Shown: positions 1-7,486, counted from the stretch's first letter. The stretch is 64,000 nucleotides of DNA from an uncultured Oscillospiraceae bacterium (GCA_944385405.1 CALWXB010000002.1:1-64000); one strand, 5' to 3'. Notes: generated by a model from the letters alone, not told the origin. Numbers and translations: made by a program.

Positions 1-60
1 GGTTAGAGCGCCTGCTTCACACGCAGGAGGTCACTGGTTCGAGTCCAGTAGTCTCCACCA
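1..60 (+). tRNA. tRNA-Val (anticodon CAC), 5' truncated by window edge
   Basis: The window opens inside the D-arm. The anticodon stem CCTGC/GCAGG encloses the 7-nt loop TTCACAC, giving anticodon CAC, which reads the valine codon GUG. The T-arm ACTGG/CCAGT with loop TTCGAGT follows, then the 3' acceptor strand AGTCTCC, discriminator A and an encoded CCA. About the first 16-17 bases (acceptor 5' strand and start of the D-arm) are outside the window. Such tRNA 3' ends are common integration sites, which matters because a recombinase remnant lies 2.7 kb downstream. Confidence 0.9.
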
Positions 61-102
61 AAAAGTTCCTGATTTCGTGAGAAATCAGGAACTTTTCTTT
101 TT
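61..102 (+). terminator. Rho-independent terminator of the tRNA gene
   Basis: A 16-bp perfect stem (61-76 with 81-96, inner part GATTTC/GAAATC) with loop GTGA is followed by CTTTTT. It starts immediately after the tRNA CCA end. Confidence 0.9.
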
Positions 103-189
103 ATCCACCGCGAAAAAATTTGCTAAAATTTTCGGCTTTTTCTCCGACCAATACACTGACCAATTCGGCAATAGTATCCGATAGAATGA

Positions 190-226
190 GGCAGCACCGG
201 GCAGGAATTCCTCGCCCGGTGCTGCC
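190..226. terminator. Strong hairpin downstream of the leftward operon
   Basis: GGCAGCACCGGGC (190-202) pairs with GCCCGGTGCTGCC (214-226) around an AGGAATTCCTC loop. It sits 8 bases past the stop codon of the leftward gene at 234, so it probably ends or stabilises that transcript, although no T-run follows. Its left arm carries one copy of a 14-bp direct repeat. Bases 103-189 hold nothing I can recognise. Confidence 0.5.
192..205 (+). repeat. 14-bp direct repeat, copy 1
   Basis: CAGCACCGGGCAGG is identical to 2702-2715, and the similarity continues imperfectly for a few more bases (AATTCC versus GATTTCC). The two copies bracket the operon of three unknown proteins and lie, respectively, near the tRNA and inside the recombinase remnant. 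Confidence 0.5.
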
Positions 227-233
227 GTGATGG

Positions 234-914
234 TTACGATCTTTTTGTATGGTCAGAAAAAATCCAGCCTTCCATCTCACACGCGTCTGCAAGCGCTTTG
301 GTGAGCTTTTTGATTGGAAAGTCTGGTGCGGTTTGTATAATGAGTACCAAATGTCCCCAATCCACATGCAGGTTTAGAAGAGCGCTCTTCTCCAGTGTCG
401 AACCTTCATCAAAATGAAGAGGAACCTCTTTTTTTAGAACAGAACAATTCAGATAGACGTCCGCCCAGAGAATCTCCGTATGGATACACTGATAAAGCGA
501 TGTATACAATCCTTTGGGTAGCCGGTCAAAGAGAAATATATGCCGTTCCCCTTTGCCCACCTCCTCTTCTTTGAACCAACGGCACTGTTCCAACGCCATT
601 TGGCGCAGTTCTGGAGAGCGCGCCTCCCACAGGGCACAGGTATGTCCGGTATAGTCCGACACGGTCAGCACCACAGGTAGCCCGGCACTGACCTCTTCCA
701 CAGTGCGCTGTACAATCGCATGGAAGGGGCGCAGCGCTTCCTCCTGTTCGGCCGAGGCCGCCAGCGCCCCATATCCGCCGGGAAGTCCGTATGATCCCGT
801 CATGCCGGCAGTTGCTTCCTCTGCCCGGAACTCTCCGGGCATCAGCCAAAACTCCCCTAGGCGCAGTTCGTTAAGCAACCTGTCAGTTTTTCCTTTTCGT
901 TTCCGGAAAACCAT
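234..914 (-). CDS. Unknown protein, last gene of a three-gene leftward operon
   Basis: This encodes 226 aa with no family I recognise. I chose the ATG at 914 because GGGAGAG lies 7 bases upstream; an in-frame start at 953 has no such site. There is no signal peptide or membrane segment; the N-terminus is basic (MVFRKRKGK). The last ~50 residues (containing DWGHLVLII and ending EGWIF) loosely resemble the C-terminal part of the neighbouring product at 1034-1630 (LHDYLLIEV ... KEGRQ), so the two may be distant paralogues. It follows that gene by ~120 bases on the same strand. A partner, chaperone or immunity role for the glycine-zipper protein upstream is possible but only inferred. Confidence 0.6.
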   Translation of the reverse strand: MVFRKRKGKTDRLLNELRLGEFWLMPGEFRAEEATAGMTGSYGLPGGYGALAASAEQEEALRPFHAIVQRTVEEVSAGLPVVLTVSDYTGHTCALWEARSPELRQMALEQCRWFKEEEVGKGERHIFLFDRLPKGLYTSLYQCIHTEILWADVYLNCSVLKKEVPLHFDEGSTLEKSALLNLHVDWGHLVLIIQTAPDFPIKKLTKALADACEMEGWIFSDHTKRS

Positions 915-1033
915 AGTTACTCTCCCACATCCGTTTCCTATGCTCAGGAACAATTTAGCCTTTCAAATCGCATGTATCAGTAATCGCTGCTGTAAAATTT
1001 CTTGTTGGCAGCCCAGTAAAGTCAACCACCTAC

Positions 1034-1630
1034 TTATTGAAGAGTCAATTGTCTTCCCTCTTTTTCACAGAGTGTTTTTATCTGGTCGATGCACTTCTGT
1101 ACACTACCAGGAACTTCAATCAACAAATAGTCATGCAGTTCATGGTAGAATACGCGCACATCAAACGGGCTCTTCTCCAACTGTGCAAAGTTCGGTTTTG
1201 ATAGCGCCTGGCAGTACCCATATCCATAGTATCTGTATTGCAGCAGGCTATCTTCCGGAATCAACTGCAGGAGTTTAGGGCTGTCATATTCTGATACGCT
1301 TATAAGTGTGGATGCTGTCCGGCAAATAACGTTTCCTCCCAGGGACTGATACCCAGCAGCAAACGGTGCGTGTTCCAGCGAGTCCTTGAAGGACTCGAGA
1401 TGTTCCAGAACAAAGGAATACTGAGAAAGGATCTGTGCGCCACATAGGCGCATGAACTGCGGAAACCCAGGGTCAGAATCCTCATAGCGCGGCTCCATAC
1501 ACAGCAACTGGTTGGCCGGATGAGCGGGTTTTTCATGGGAATAGAATCCGCCTATGCGCACAGTAATATCCGTGCTGATTAGTTCGGTATTCCGGTATAT
1601 TTGGTTATGATTACCCCGTTTCCATAACAT
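1034..1630 (-). CDS. Unknown soluble protein, middle gene of the operon
   Basis: This encodes about 198 aa with no recognised domain. GGAG lies 8 bases before the ATG at 1630, inside the end of the upstream gene; an alternative ATG at 1636 shares its A with the upstream TGA stop. Either way translation is coupled to the glycine-zipper gene. The protein has no signal peptide or membrane span and is rich in Tyr/His toward the C-terminus (VFYHELHDYLLIEVP). Its end is weakly similar to that of the next gene downstream. Tight coupling argues that it acts with the preceding product, for example as an adaptor or protective partner; this is inference. Confidence 0.6.
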   Translation of the reverse strand: MLWKRGNHNQIYRNTELISTDITVRIGGFYSHEKPAHPANQLLCMEPRYEDSDPGFPQFMRLCGAQILSQYSFVLEHLESFKDSLEHAPFAAGYQSLGGNVICRTASTLISVSEYDSPKLLQLIPEDSLLQYRYYGYGYCQALSKPNFAQLEKSPFDVRVFYHELHDYLLIEVPGSVQKCIDQIKTLCEKEGRQLTLQ

Positions 1631-1635
1631 TTGCA

Positions 1636-2367
1636 TCACTCCATTGCAGTAATATCAACAACCCATCTGCCAAGTGCATTACCGCCGTAGGACCCTGCAA
1701 TACCGAGTACAAGACCACCAACAGCACCGCCGATTGCCGTTCCCACGCCAGGCATAATCGCTGTTCCGATTGCAGCACCTGCAGCAGCGCCGCCCTTTGC
1801 GCCCAGCGCGCCCAGTCCCCAACTTCCACCAATTCCAGCAACTGCTGAATATGTTTTCTTTCCAATTTTCCGATCTGCGTCATGAAGATCGCTTTCTACC
1901 GTCTGGTACAGCTCCAATGCATCCAATGCAGCCCCAGTAACCAAAAGGACCTTCCGTTCCACATAGTTCAGATATTCTCTGCTGCCAATGGAATACCCGC
2001 AATGCCCCCGCAGATCTGCCGATTCATGGTTGCTACGGTATGTGTTCAGTACATCCCGTAAGAATTCTTTATCCTTTCCCTGTGAAATATCCTGGAGAAA
2101 TGCAGTCTTTCTTGCATCGCTCCCTGCCGCAAAGGAAATACTCCAATCCACAGCCTTTTGAAGCAAATCAAGGCACTCACTGGCAAAGAAGTCTGAACAG
2201 TTCTTCATTTTTTGAATTGCTGTTTGGGTAGCCCGATCGTCACGAAAAGAACTGCCTGGGAGATAAAAAGAGGATCCATTCAGGATTCCTATACAGTCAC
2301 TGCTATGGCTGCAAAAACTGCCGGACATCCTGCATACATCATAATAGCGATTGTACCTGCTTGGCAA
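1636..2367 (-). CDS. Glycine-zipper protein, possible secreted or membrane-inserting effector
   Basis: This encodes 243 aa starting at TTG 2367, chosen because GGAGGAG lies 6 bases upstream and no ATG is better placed. Residues ~45-170 are helical and polar. Residues ~175-235 form a long Gly/Ala tract (LGALGAKGGAAAG ... GVGTAIGGAVGGL) with the spacing of glycine zippers that pack in membranes. Such tails occur in polymorphic toxins, LXG-type effectors and outer-surface proteins. There is no N-terminal signal peptide. It heads a coupled operon with two unknown genes and is preceded by a broken small helical gene. Family assignment is uncertain; the zipper itself is plain in the sequence. Confidence 0.65.
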   Translation of the reverse strand: MPSRYNRYYDVCRMSGSFCSHSSDCIGILNGSSFYLPGSSFRDDRATQTAIQKMKNCSDFFASECLDLLQKAVDWSISFAAGSDARKTAFLQDISQGKDKEFLRDVLNTYRSNHESADLRGHCGYSIGSREYLNYVERKVLLVTGAALDALELYQTVESDLHDADRKIGKKTYSAVAGIGGSWGLGALGAKGGAAAGAAIGTAIMPGVGTAIGGAVGGLVLGIAGSYGGNALGRWVVDITAME

Positions 2368-2389
2368 GTGCGCTCCTCCGATCAGAGGA

Positions 2390-2604
2390 TCATGTTGCGA
2401 TGACGTTTATGTGTTCCTGCAAGTCGTCGTAGATCTCTTCCACTGCGGCGCCAGCACGCTTCCCCACCCCCCGTAATGTTTCGCGGCAATTCGTTTCTGA
2501 CGGTCTTTGCATCAGCGTGCAAAAAAGTGGCGCGGTTTACGCGGTTCCAATATTCACCGCTCCCCCAAAACAGCACCGTTTTCACCAGTTGCTTCCTTGC
2601 TCAT
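2390..2604 (-). pseudogene. Small helical gene, apparently frameshifted, upstream of the glycine-zipper gene
   Basis: A strong AGGAGG site precedes ATG 2604 (MSKEATGENGAVLGER), which stops after 16 codons. The coding signal seems to continue in another frame (EYWNRVNRATFLHADAK) and then in a third, ending VEEIYDDLQEHINVIAT at 2390. Two frame changes are needed, and homopolymers lie at or near them (five C around 2563, six A at 2521-2526, six C at 2467-2472 on the + strand), so either decay or sequencing error is possible. Joined, it would be a ~70-residue helical protein, the size of the small partner proteins that precede some secreted toxins. The end lies 22 bases before the next start. Confidence 0.45.
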
Positions 2605-2689
2605 AGGTTGCCCTCCTGAAAGTTTTCTCAAATACAGGCTTACGTATGAAGAAAATTGCATGTTTCTGTGCAACAAACTGACAGAATGT

Positions 2690-2911
2690 TTACCAGAAAG
2701 TCAGCACCGGGCAGGGATTTCCCGGGCGCTTCTTGTGCTCCTCAACCAGCAGCTCCACCGCCTGCTGTGAGACCGGCAGAACGCGGATAGAATTATGGGT
2801 CTTGGGCTGACTCACCATCAGTTCCCCCTTGCGCGGCACGTTATTTCTCCACATCAGCGGAAACAGGAAGGAGGTGTAGGGCCAGGCAGTAATGACATTG
2901 AAGCCGCACAA
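2690..2911 (-). pseudogene. Tyrosine recombinase (phage-type integrase) remnant
   Basis: About 73 codons, of which the stretch KGELMVSQPKTHNSIRVLPV followed by SQQAVELLVEEHKKR matches the core of tyrosine-recombinase catalytic domains (the PKT.xSxRxLPL motif that precedes the alpha-helix before the HxxR box). The catalytic Arg, HxxR and Tyr boxes are absent, so only a fragment remains. It lies convergent with the tRNA at the window start. The 14-bp repeat copy 2 falls inside its 3' end, suggesting a rearrangement junction. It is not functional. Confidence 0.6.
2702..2715 (+). repeat. 14-bp direct repeat, copy 2
   Basis: Identical to 192-205. It lies where recognisable recombinase similarity ends. 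Confidence 0.5.
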
Positions 2912-2920
2912 AAAATAAAA

Positions 2921-2957
2921 CGACTGCCTGCGGAAAATTTCGCAGGCAGTCGTTTTT
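2921..2957. terminator. Bidirectional Rho-independent terminator
   Basis: CGACTGCCTGCG (2921-2932) pairs perfectly with CGCAGGCAGTCG (2941-2952) around an 8-base loop, with A-rich sequence before and six T after. It separates the recombinase remnant from the leftward signalling genes and probably ends the transcript carrying the gene at 3000. Confidence 0.85.
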
Positions 2958-2999
2958 TCATTTCAATCTTCCTTTTGACCGTATCTCTTTTACAGGTAT

Positions 3000-4259
3000 T
3001 CAATTGAAAACTGCTTCCGAAATATCCACAGGATGATCGCAGCGGTTGTCGATGTCCGTACCGTTGCCGGTAAATACGGAGCCGGAAAAATCCATCATCA
3101 GGTCGGTGGGGACGTTTTCCAGCAGCACGGCGGTCCCGTTGCGTGCAAAGACATTGTCGGTGTAGAGCGTATGGTTGGCACTCTGACCAACGCTGTTGAA
3201 GTGGAAACCCACCTGATTATCTGTCACCTGACACTCGATGACATTGACCCAGGCATAGCCATAGCCCAGCACGGCGGTCTTCCAACCGGTAAATGTACAC
3301 CGGGTGGCCCGCCCGCTTACCGAAAAAGAGAGCCCCACACCGGTACCGCTGCCCACAAAATCGATATCATAGAAGAAATTGAGCCAGTAGGCATCCTCCG
3401 TGGCCACCTGGACCGTGTCGGTGAACACCGTGCGACCGCTACCATCCGTGCAGCCATGGAACTCAAAGGAGCGACCCGTCAGCTCCAGCTTTCCCGTATA
3501 GGTCACTGGGGGCAGATAGATGATCACCTCATCCAGCCGGTCGGTCTCCTCCCCGATCTGCTCCACCAGAGCCTGGAACTCCTCCGTGGTCTCCATGGGA
3601 TAGTCGTGGTAATCATAAACATAGGTATGGATGAGCGTCACATGCATGGTCTGCCGGACCCGGATCACATCTCCGTTTTTCATCTCCAGGATCCAGACCA
3701 CCTGCGGCTCTCCGCAGTCCCCGGTGAAGTCCAGGGTGGAGACCATGGCGGCGTCCGGCGAGTAGTCGTCCCGGACCGTTGGTTCCCCCGCGACGAGATC
3801 GGAAGCACCGTTTTCATCCTGCTCTACCTCCACACGCACCGCCTCCACCTGCTGGGAAAACGTATCCCATCCATCGGCACCGGTATCTTTGTAGTTGACG
3901 TAGAGCCGGGAGGGCCAGCGGGTGGTCTCCTCCGCCCGCCCATTCTGATAGATGTCCGGTGCCGGTGCGCAGCGGTCGTTGGGCCACGCCACCAGGATCT
4001 GATAGGCGGTATCGTCCAGGGTGTAGTGCACCTCCCCCACTCCGTCATACTCCTGGGGCACATGGGGCCGGGCGGCCCAGTACATCCCGCCGCCCAGAAC
4101 AGCCAAAACCGCCAGCGCAAGCAAAACCAGCAGCGCCTTTCGGCGTATGGGAACAGGCACTCTGGGTGCTTTGCGTTCATGGATATCCCGGGCGCAGCGG
4201 GGACAAAATGCCGCCTCCTCCGGTAAGGGTATACCGCAGTGCGGACAGGTTCTCTCCAT
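3000..4259 (-). CDS. Zinc-ribbon/single-pass membrane protein with beta-helix-like ectodomain (paralogue A)
   Basis: This encodes 419 aa from ATG 4259, which is preceded by GGAGAGGGAG. Residues 5-22 form a four-cysteine zinc ribbon (CPHCG ... CPRC), residues ~41-63 a single membrane span (LLVLLALAVLAVL), and the rest is predicted to lie outside the cell. The last ~160 residues are rich in short beta-strands with N/G turns (DNVFARNGTAVLLENV), typical of right-handed parallel beta-helices. It is a clear paralogue of the next protein upstream: same architecture and near-identical stretches such as WVNVI and VGFHFNS. It is the last gene of a kinase-led leftward operon. The cytoplasmic ribbon facing a kinase and an ectodomain outside suggests a sensor or anchored surface protein; ligand unknown. 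Confidence 0.8.
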   Translation of the reverse strand: MERTCPHCGIPLPEEAAFCPRCARDIHERKAPRVPVPIRRKALLVLLALAVLAVLGGGMYWAARPHVPQEYDGVGEVHYTLDDTAYQILVAWPNDRCAPAPDIYQNGRAEETTRWPSRLYVNYKDTGADGWDTFSQQVEAVRVEVEQDENGASDLVAGEPTVRDDYSPDAAMVSTLDFTGDCGEPQVVWILEMKNGDVIRVRQTMHVTLIHTYVYDYHDYPMETTEEFQALVEQIGEETDRLDEVIIYLPPVTYTGKLELTGRSFEFHGCTDGSGRTVFTDTVQVATEDAYWLNFFYDIDFVGSGTGVGLSFSVSGRATRCTFTGWKTAVLGYGYAWVNVIECQVTDNQVGFHFNSVGQSANHTLYTDNVFARNGTAVLLENVPTDLMMDFSGSVFTGNGTDIDNRCDHPVDISEAVFN

Positions 4260-4272
4260 TATGCTCCCTCTC

Positions 4273-5529
4273 CTACTCAAAAACGGCCTGGGCAATTTCC
4301 ACCGGATGGCCGCAGCGATTGTCGATGTCCGTGTTGTTGCCGGTGAACCGGGAACCCTGGAAATTCAGCGTCTCCTGGGTGGGCACCCGCTCCAGCAGCA
4401 CAGCGGTGTCATTATCCAGAAAAACATTGTCATTGAACATGGTGTGCGTGACATATCCTCCGTCACTGTTGAAGTGGAACCCCACGCCGTTGCCCTGGAA
4501 CCGGCAGCCGATCACATTGACCCAGGCAGATCCGTAGCCCAGCACACCCGTCTTCCAGTTTGCAAACGAACAATTCTCCGCCCAGAACCGTGCAGACGCG
4601 GACACTCCCACGCCGGTCCCCTCCCCCACGAAGTCCAGATCATAAAAATAAGAAATGGGGCCATCCTGGGCCGCTACCCGGATCGTATCTGTAAAAGTAG
4701 TGCAATTCCCCTCCGCATCCGCGGAACCATAGAGATTCACCGGCCGGCCCTCAATGGTGAGTCCTCCCTGATAGGTCACGGCAGGCAGGTGCAGATTCAC
4801 CGCCGCCGGCAGGGGGACTTCTTCCGCGATCCGGCCCACCAGGGCCTGGAGTTCTTCCATGGTGCCCATGGCGCAGTCTTCCGGATAAAAGTCATAGGTC
4901 TCAATGGGTTCCACCGTAATCTTCTGGTGCAGCCGGATGGTATCTCCATTCTCCATGCCCAGGGTCCAAACCAGTTCTGCTGGGGCACTGCGTCCGGTAA
5001 AATCCACCAGGGAGACCCGGGCGGAGTCCGGCGAGAAGTTCCGGTACTCCGGCTGGGAGCAGACCATGGGGGAGGGGCTGTCCGCCGGCTGCAGGATCTG
5101 CGCATCCACGGTATCCACCTTCTGCATGAAGATTTGCGCGGCATTTGCTCCCGTGTCCACATGGTTGATAAAGAGCCGGGAAGGCATCCGGTATTCCCCT
5201 TTCACCTCCGCCTGCTCCGTGATTTCCGGCTGAGGGGTAAAGCGCTCATTCCGGAACGAGAGCAGCAGCTGGTAGGTGCCGTCGTCATCGGTGTAGGTCA
5301 CCTCACCCCAGCCGTCGTAGGTAGCGGGTGCCAGGTGCAGATACGCCCCGGCAGCCACAGCTGCCGCAACCATCAACCCCAGGACCAGCTTCAGTACCTT
5401 CCTCCGCAGATGCGTGGGGACTTTTATCGTTCTGCGGGGACGAATGTTCTGGGCGCAGCAGGGGCAAAAGGACGCCTCCTCCGGCAGGGAAGCACCGCAA
5501 AAGGGACAAGCTTTCCTGATCTCATCCAT
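4273..5529 (-). CDS. Zinc-ribbon/single-pass membrane protein with beta-helix-like ectodomain (paralogue B)
   Basis: This encodes 418 aa. The four-cysteine ribbon is at residues 8-25 (CPFCG ... CPCC), the membrane segment at ~45-67, followed by a ~350-residue ectodomain ending in the same strand-turn repeats as paralogue A. Start ATG 5529 lies one base after the TGA stop of the kinase, so translation is coupled to it. Thirteen bases separate its stop from the start of paralogue A. The shared order (ribbon, membrane span, beta-helix) in two adjacent genes indicates tandem duplication followed by divergence. Function is unknown; the kinase coupling suggests that its cytoplasmic N-terminus is part of the phospho-signalling circuit. 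Confidence 0.8.
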   Translation of the reverse strand: MDEIRKACPFCGASLPEEASFCPCCAQNIRPRRTIKVPTHLRRKVLKLVLGLMVAAAVAAGAYLHLAPATYDGWGEVTYTDDDGTYQLLLSFRNERFTPQPEITEQAEVKGEYRMPSRLFINHVDTGANAAQIFMQKVDTVDAQILQPADSPSPMVCSQPEYRNFSPDSARVSLVDFTGRSAPAELVWTLGMENGDTIRLHQKITVEPIETYDFYPEDCAMGTMEELQALVGRIAEEVPLPAAVNLHLPAVTYQGGLTIEGRPVNLYGSADAEGNCTTFTDTIRVAAQDGPISYFYDLDFVGEGTGVGVSASARFWAENCSFANWKTGVLGYGSAWVNVIGCRFQGNGVGFHFNSDGGYVTHTMFNDNVFLDNDTAVLLERVPTQETLNFQGSRFTGNNTDIDNRCGHPVEIAQAVFE

Positions 5530-5530
5530 T

Positions 5531-6229
5531 TCACAGCGCCTCCATCAGCCGCAGTACATTTTTGTACCGCCGCTGAGGATTGACGTGGGTGCAGCGGTCC
5601 ACAATACGTCCCATTTTTCCCTCCGCCAGCTTTTTGGAGGGATGCTCCCCGGTGAGCATCACATTGATGAGGATGCCCATGGCATAGATATCCGTACGGA
5701 TATCCGACTGGGACAGTCCGTACTGCTCCGGAGCGGCGAATCCCGCCGTCCCCAGGATCTGGGTATCGCTGTCGTGTTCCGGCTTATGGAACCGGGCAGC
5801 GTCAAAATCAATGAGGACCGCTTCCGACCCCCGCAGGATAATATTCTCCGGCTTCACATCCCGGTGCACCGCACCGATGGAGTGGAGCACCCACAGTGCC
5901 CGGCACACCTGTATGGCGATCTTCCGGGTCTCCTCTGTGGAAAAGAGCGCTCCCTGCAGCAAAAATCCAAGGGTATCCCCCTCGATGAATTCCTCCAGCA
6001 CCAGGTTCTCTTGCCCCTGTGTGGCCACCTCATACACCGCAGGCAGGTTGGAACAGGTGTAATCCAGCAGTTTCTGATACACCTCCGGGTTTCCGGTAAA
6101 GTGACGCAGGATGAATGTTCGACCTGTGGCCTTGTGGCGAATGAGGCGCACGCTGCCCCGGGGGCTCTCCTTGATGAGTCGGACCTGCTCATATTCTTCC
6201 TGCAATACATGCAAGAGCCAGGTGTAAAT
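5531..6229 (-). CDS. Small cytoplasmic Ser/Thr protein kinase with Lys-to-Arg change
   Basis: A Hanks-type kinase of ~232 aa. The catalytic loop HRDVKPENI, the metal motif as DFD (instead of DFG) and AAPEQY are intact. The glycine loop is degenerate (KESPRGSV) and the usual VAIK lysine is replaced by arginine (TFILRHF). No membrane span. The start is uncertain: the promoter at 6268-6295 excludes the longer frame, and GGGAGGGG at 6236-6243 points to the ATT at 6229, a rare start; TTG codons further in are alternatives. It heads the leftward operon with both zinc-ribbon proteins and faces the XRE gene. Activity may be weak or unusual; an active kinase is still likely from the intact HRD and DFD. 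Confidence 0.85.
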   Translation of the reverse strand: MYTWLLHVLQEEYEQVRLIKESPRGSVRLIRHKATGRTFILRHFTGNPEVYQKLLDYTCSNLPAVYEVATQGQENLVLEEFIEGDTLGFLLQGALFSTEETRKIAIQVCRALWVLHSIGAVHRDVKPENIILRGSEAVLIDFDAARFHKPEHDSDTQILGTAGFAAPEQYGLSQSDIRTDIYAMGILINVMLTGEHPSKKLAEGKMGRIVDRCTHVNPQRRYKNVLRLMEAL

Positions 6230-6267
6230 TGGAATCCCCTCCCAGCACAACACTATGCAGCGGGCAT

Positions 6268-6295
6268 ATTGTATCCGCCCGCAAACGGATGTAAA
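6268..6295 (-). promoter_or_regulatory. Sigma-A promoter of the kinase operon
   Basis: On the minus strand TTTACA (-35, 6290-6295), a 16-base spacer and TACAAT (-10, 6268-6273). The start of transcription would be near 6260, which limits the kinase start codon to downstream of that point. Confidence 0.65.
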
Positions 6296-6297
6296 TT
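6269..6297 (+). promoter_or_regulatory. Possible divergent promoter for the XRE gene
   Basis: TTGTAT (6269-6274), 17 bases, TAAATT (6292-6297) on the plus strand, directly overlapping the kinase promoter. The match is only moderate. Overlap would let the XRE protein control both directions from one site. Confidence 0.35.
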
Positions 6298-6340
6298 TAG
6301 TATAGACGATTCCATTTTGGAAGTAAAGGGGCGCAACCAT

Positions 6341-6766
6341 TTGAAGGAGAAACCGACTACCGAATTGAAGAACGAACTGATGAGCGAGGCCAGCATCGAT
6401 TCGTACATCCGTGAGAACAGTTCATACTTCTCCAATTACAGCGTTGCCGAGCTGCTGACGGAGCTTTACAAAAAGAAATCGCTTTCCAAAGCAGCGCTGG
6501 CCCGCAAAGCCGGTATGAGTGAGATCTACCTCCACCAGGTCTTTTCCGGCCGACGGAATCCCTCCCGGGACCGGCTTTTGTGCCTGTGTGTGGGCCTTGG
6601 GGCCACACTGGATGAGACCCAGCGTCTGCTGCTGGAGGCCTCCTATGCCCAGCTCTATCCCAAGAACAAGCGGGATGCCATCATCAGCCACGGCATCATC
6701 CATCACACAGACCTCAACGAGATCAACGACAAGCTGTTTTCGGAAAACGAAAAGACGCTCCTGTGA
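6341..6766 (+). CDS. XRE-family helix-turn-helix regulator divergent from the kinase
   Basis: This encodes ~141 aa. The TTG at 6341 is preceded by AAGGGG at a 9-base spacing; ATG 6380 is an alternative with a poor ribosome site. Residues ~35-95 form the HTH (LSKAALARKAGMSEIYLHQV followed by FSGRRNPSRDRL), the remainder a helical tail. The same small regulator type often sits beside clostridial Ser/Thr kinases. Its position between the two divergent arms makes it the obvious local regulator of the island; it may also be a kinase substrate since its N-terminus carries several Ser/Thr. That is inference. Confidence 0.8.
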   Translation: MKEKPTTELKNELMSEASIDSYIRENSSYFSNYSVAELLTELYKKKSLSKAALARKAGMSEIYLHQVFSGRRNPSRDRLLCLCVGLGATLDETQRLLLEASYAQLYPKNKRDAIISHGIIHHTDLNEINDKLFSENEKTLL

Positions 6767-6889
6767 GCGCCGTATCTGTCCGCGCACCATACCGGTGTCG
6801 GCATGGCCTGAGCAACGCGTAAAAAGAGAAAAAGAAGAAGAGAAAGGCCCCTCCGGCCGCAGCTGGCTTGTCGGTGGGGAGAGCCGGGT

Positions 6890-7486
6890 AATCATCCTGC
6901 AAGCGAACAAGTCTGCTTTCAGCAATCTCATTGCAGGAATCCGGTTTGGCATCATGGCCCTGCTTTCCTTGGTGAGCCTTATGCAGTATTTTCCCATCTG
7001 GAGCCTGCTGTCCCTGGCCACGCCGGCCTATACCACAGCCATGCTGCTCATCAGCTGAAAAGATGTCCTGCTGTGCGGCGGCTTCGGTGTCATGGCCCTG
7101 GTGGATCTGGTGGTGGCGCTCACCACCCATGCCCGCCTTCCGCGAGACGGCGAAAAAGCTCTGGTTCGTTCCGGCGGCATATCTTTCCGTGCTCTCTGGC
7201 TGCCCCGATCCAGGCGCTGCAGATCCTGACTTACGGTTACGGGCTGCATCCGTCCGCCTTTTTCGGGGAAGTTCTGGCGACTGTGAGCTGTGTCTTTGCC
7301 GGCACGCGGATCGTCTCTGTGGAGCAAGGCGGTCCCGCCGCGCCCCAGTACGCTGCCGCCCCCCGGAGAGCGGGCGCGTATATCGATGTGCCCGGCGAAC
7401 CGAAAAAGCACAAAGAACTTCTGGACACGGGTGCCATTCCCCAGGAAGAATTTGACGCCAAAAAGAAACAGCTGCTGGACCTGTAA
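6890..7486 (+). pseudogene. Degraded membrane protein with C-terminal SHOCT domain
   Basis: Membrane-like coding signal starts near 6900 (FGIMALLSLVSLM) and meets an in-frame TGA at 7056-7058, after which the same frame continues as KDVLLCGGFGVMALVDLVVAL. Two later frame changes (to FRETAKKLWFVPAAYLSVLS, then to QALQILTYGYGLHPSAFFGE) are needed to reach the intact end. The last 25 residues (ELLDTGAIPQEEFDAKKKQL) are a SHOCT domain, a short helical C-terminal module that accompanies membrane proteins and is thought to mediate oligomerisation. No convincing start codon or ribosome site is visible. It lies between the XRE gene and the LRR kinase. Confidence 0.6.

Noticed and set aside
1..2911. 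A complete mobile element with attL/attR
   Set aside because: No second copy of the tRNA 3' end was found in the window and the recombinase is only a fragment, so I report only repeats and a remnant.
3033..5583. Long plus-strand frames over the two zinc-ribbon genes
   Set aside because: They are shadows; the minus-strand frames have zinc-binding cysteines, membrane spans, ribosome sites and clear paralogy.
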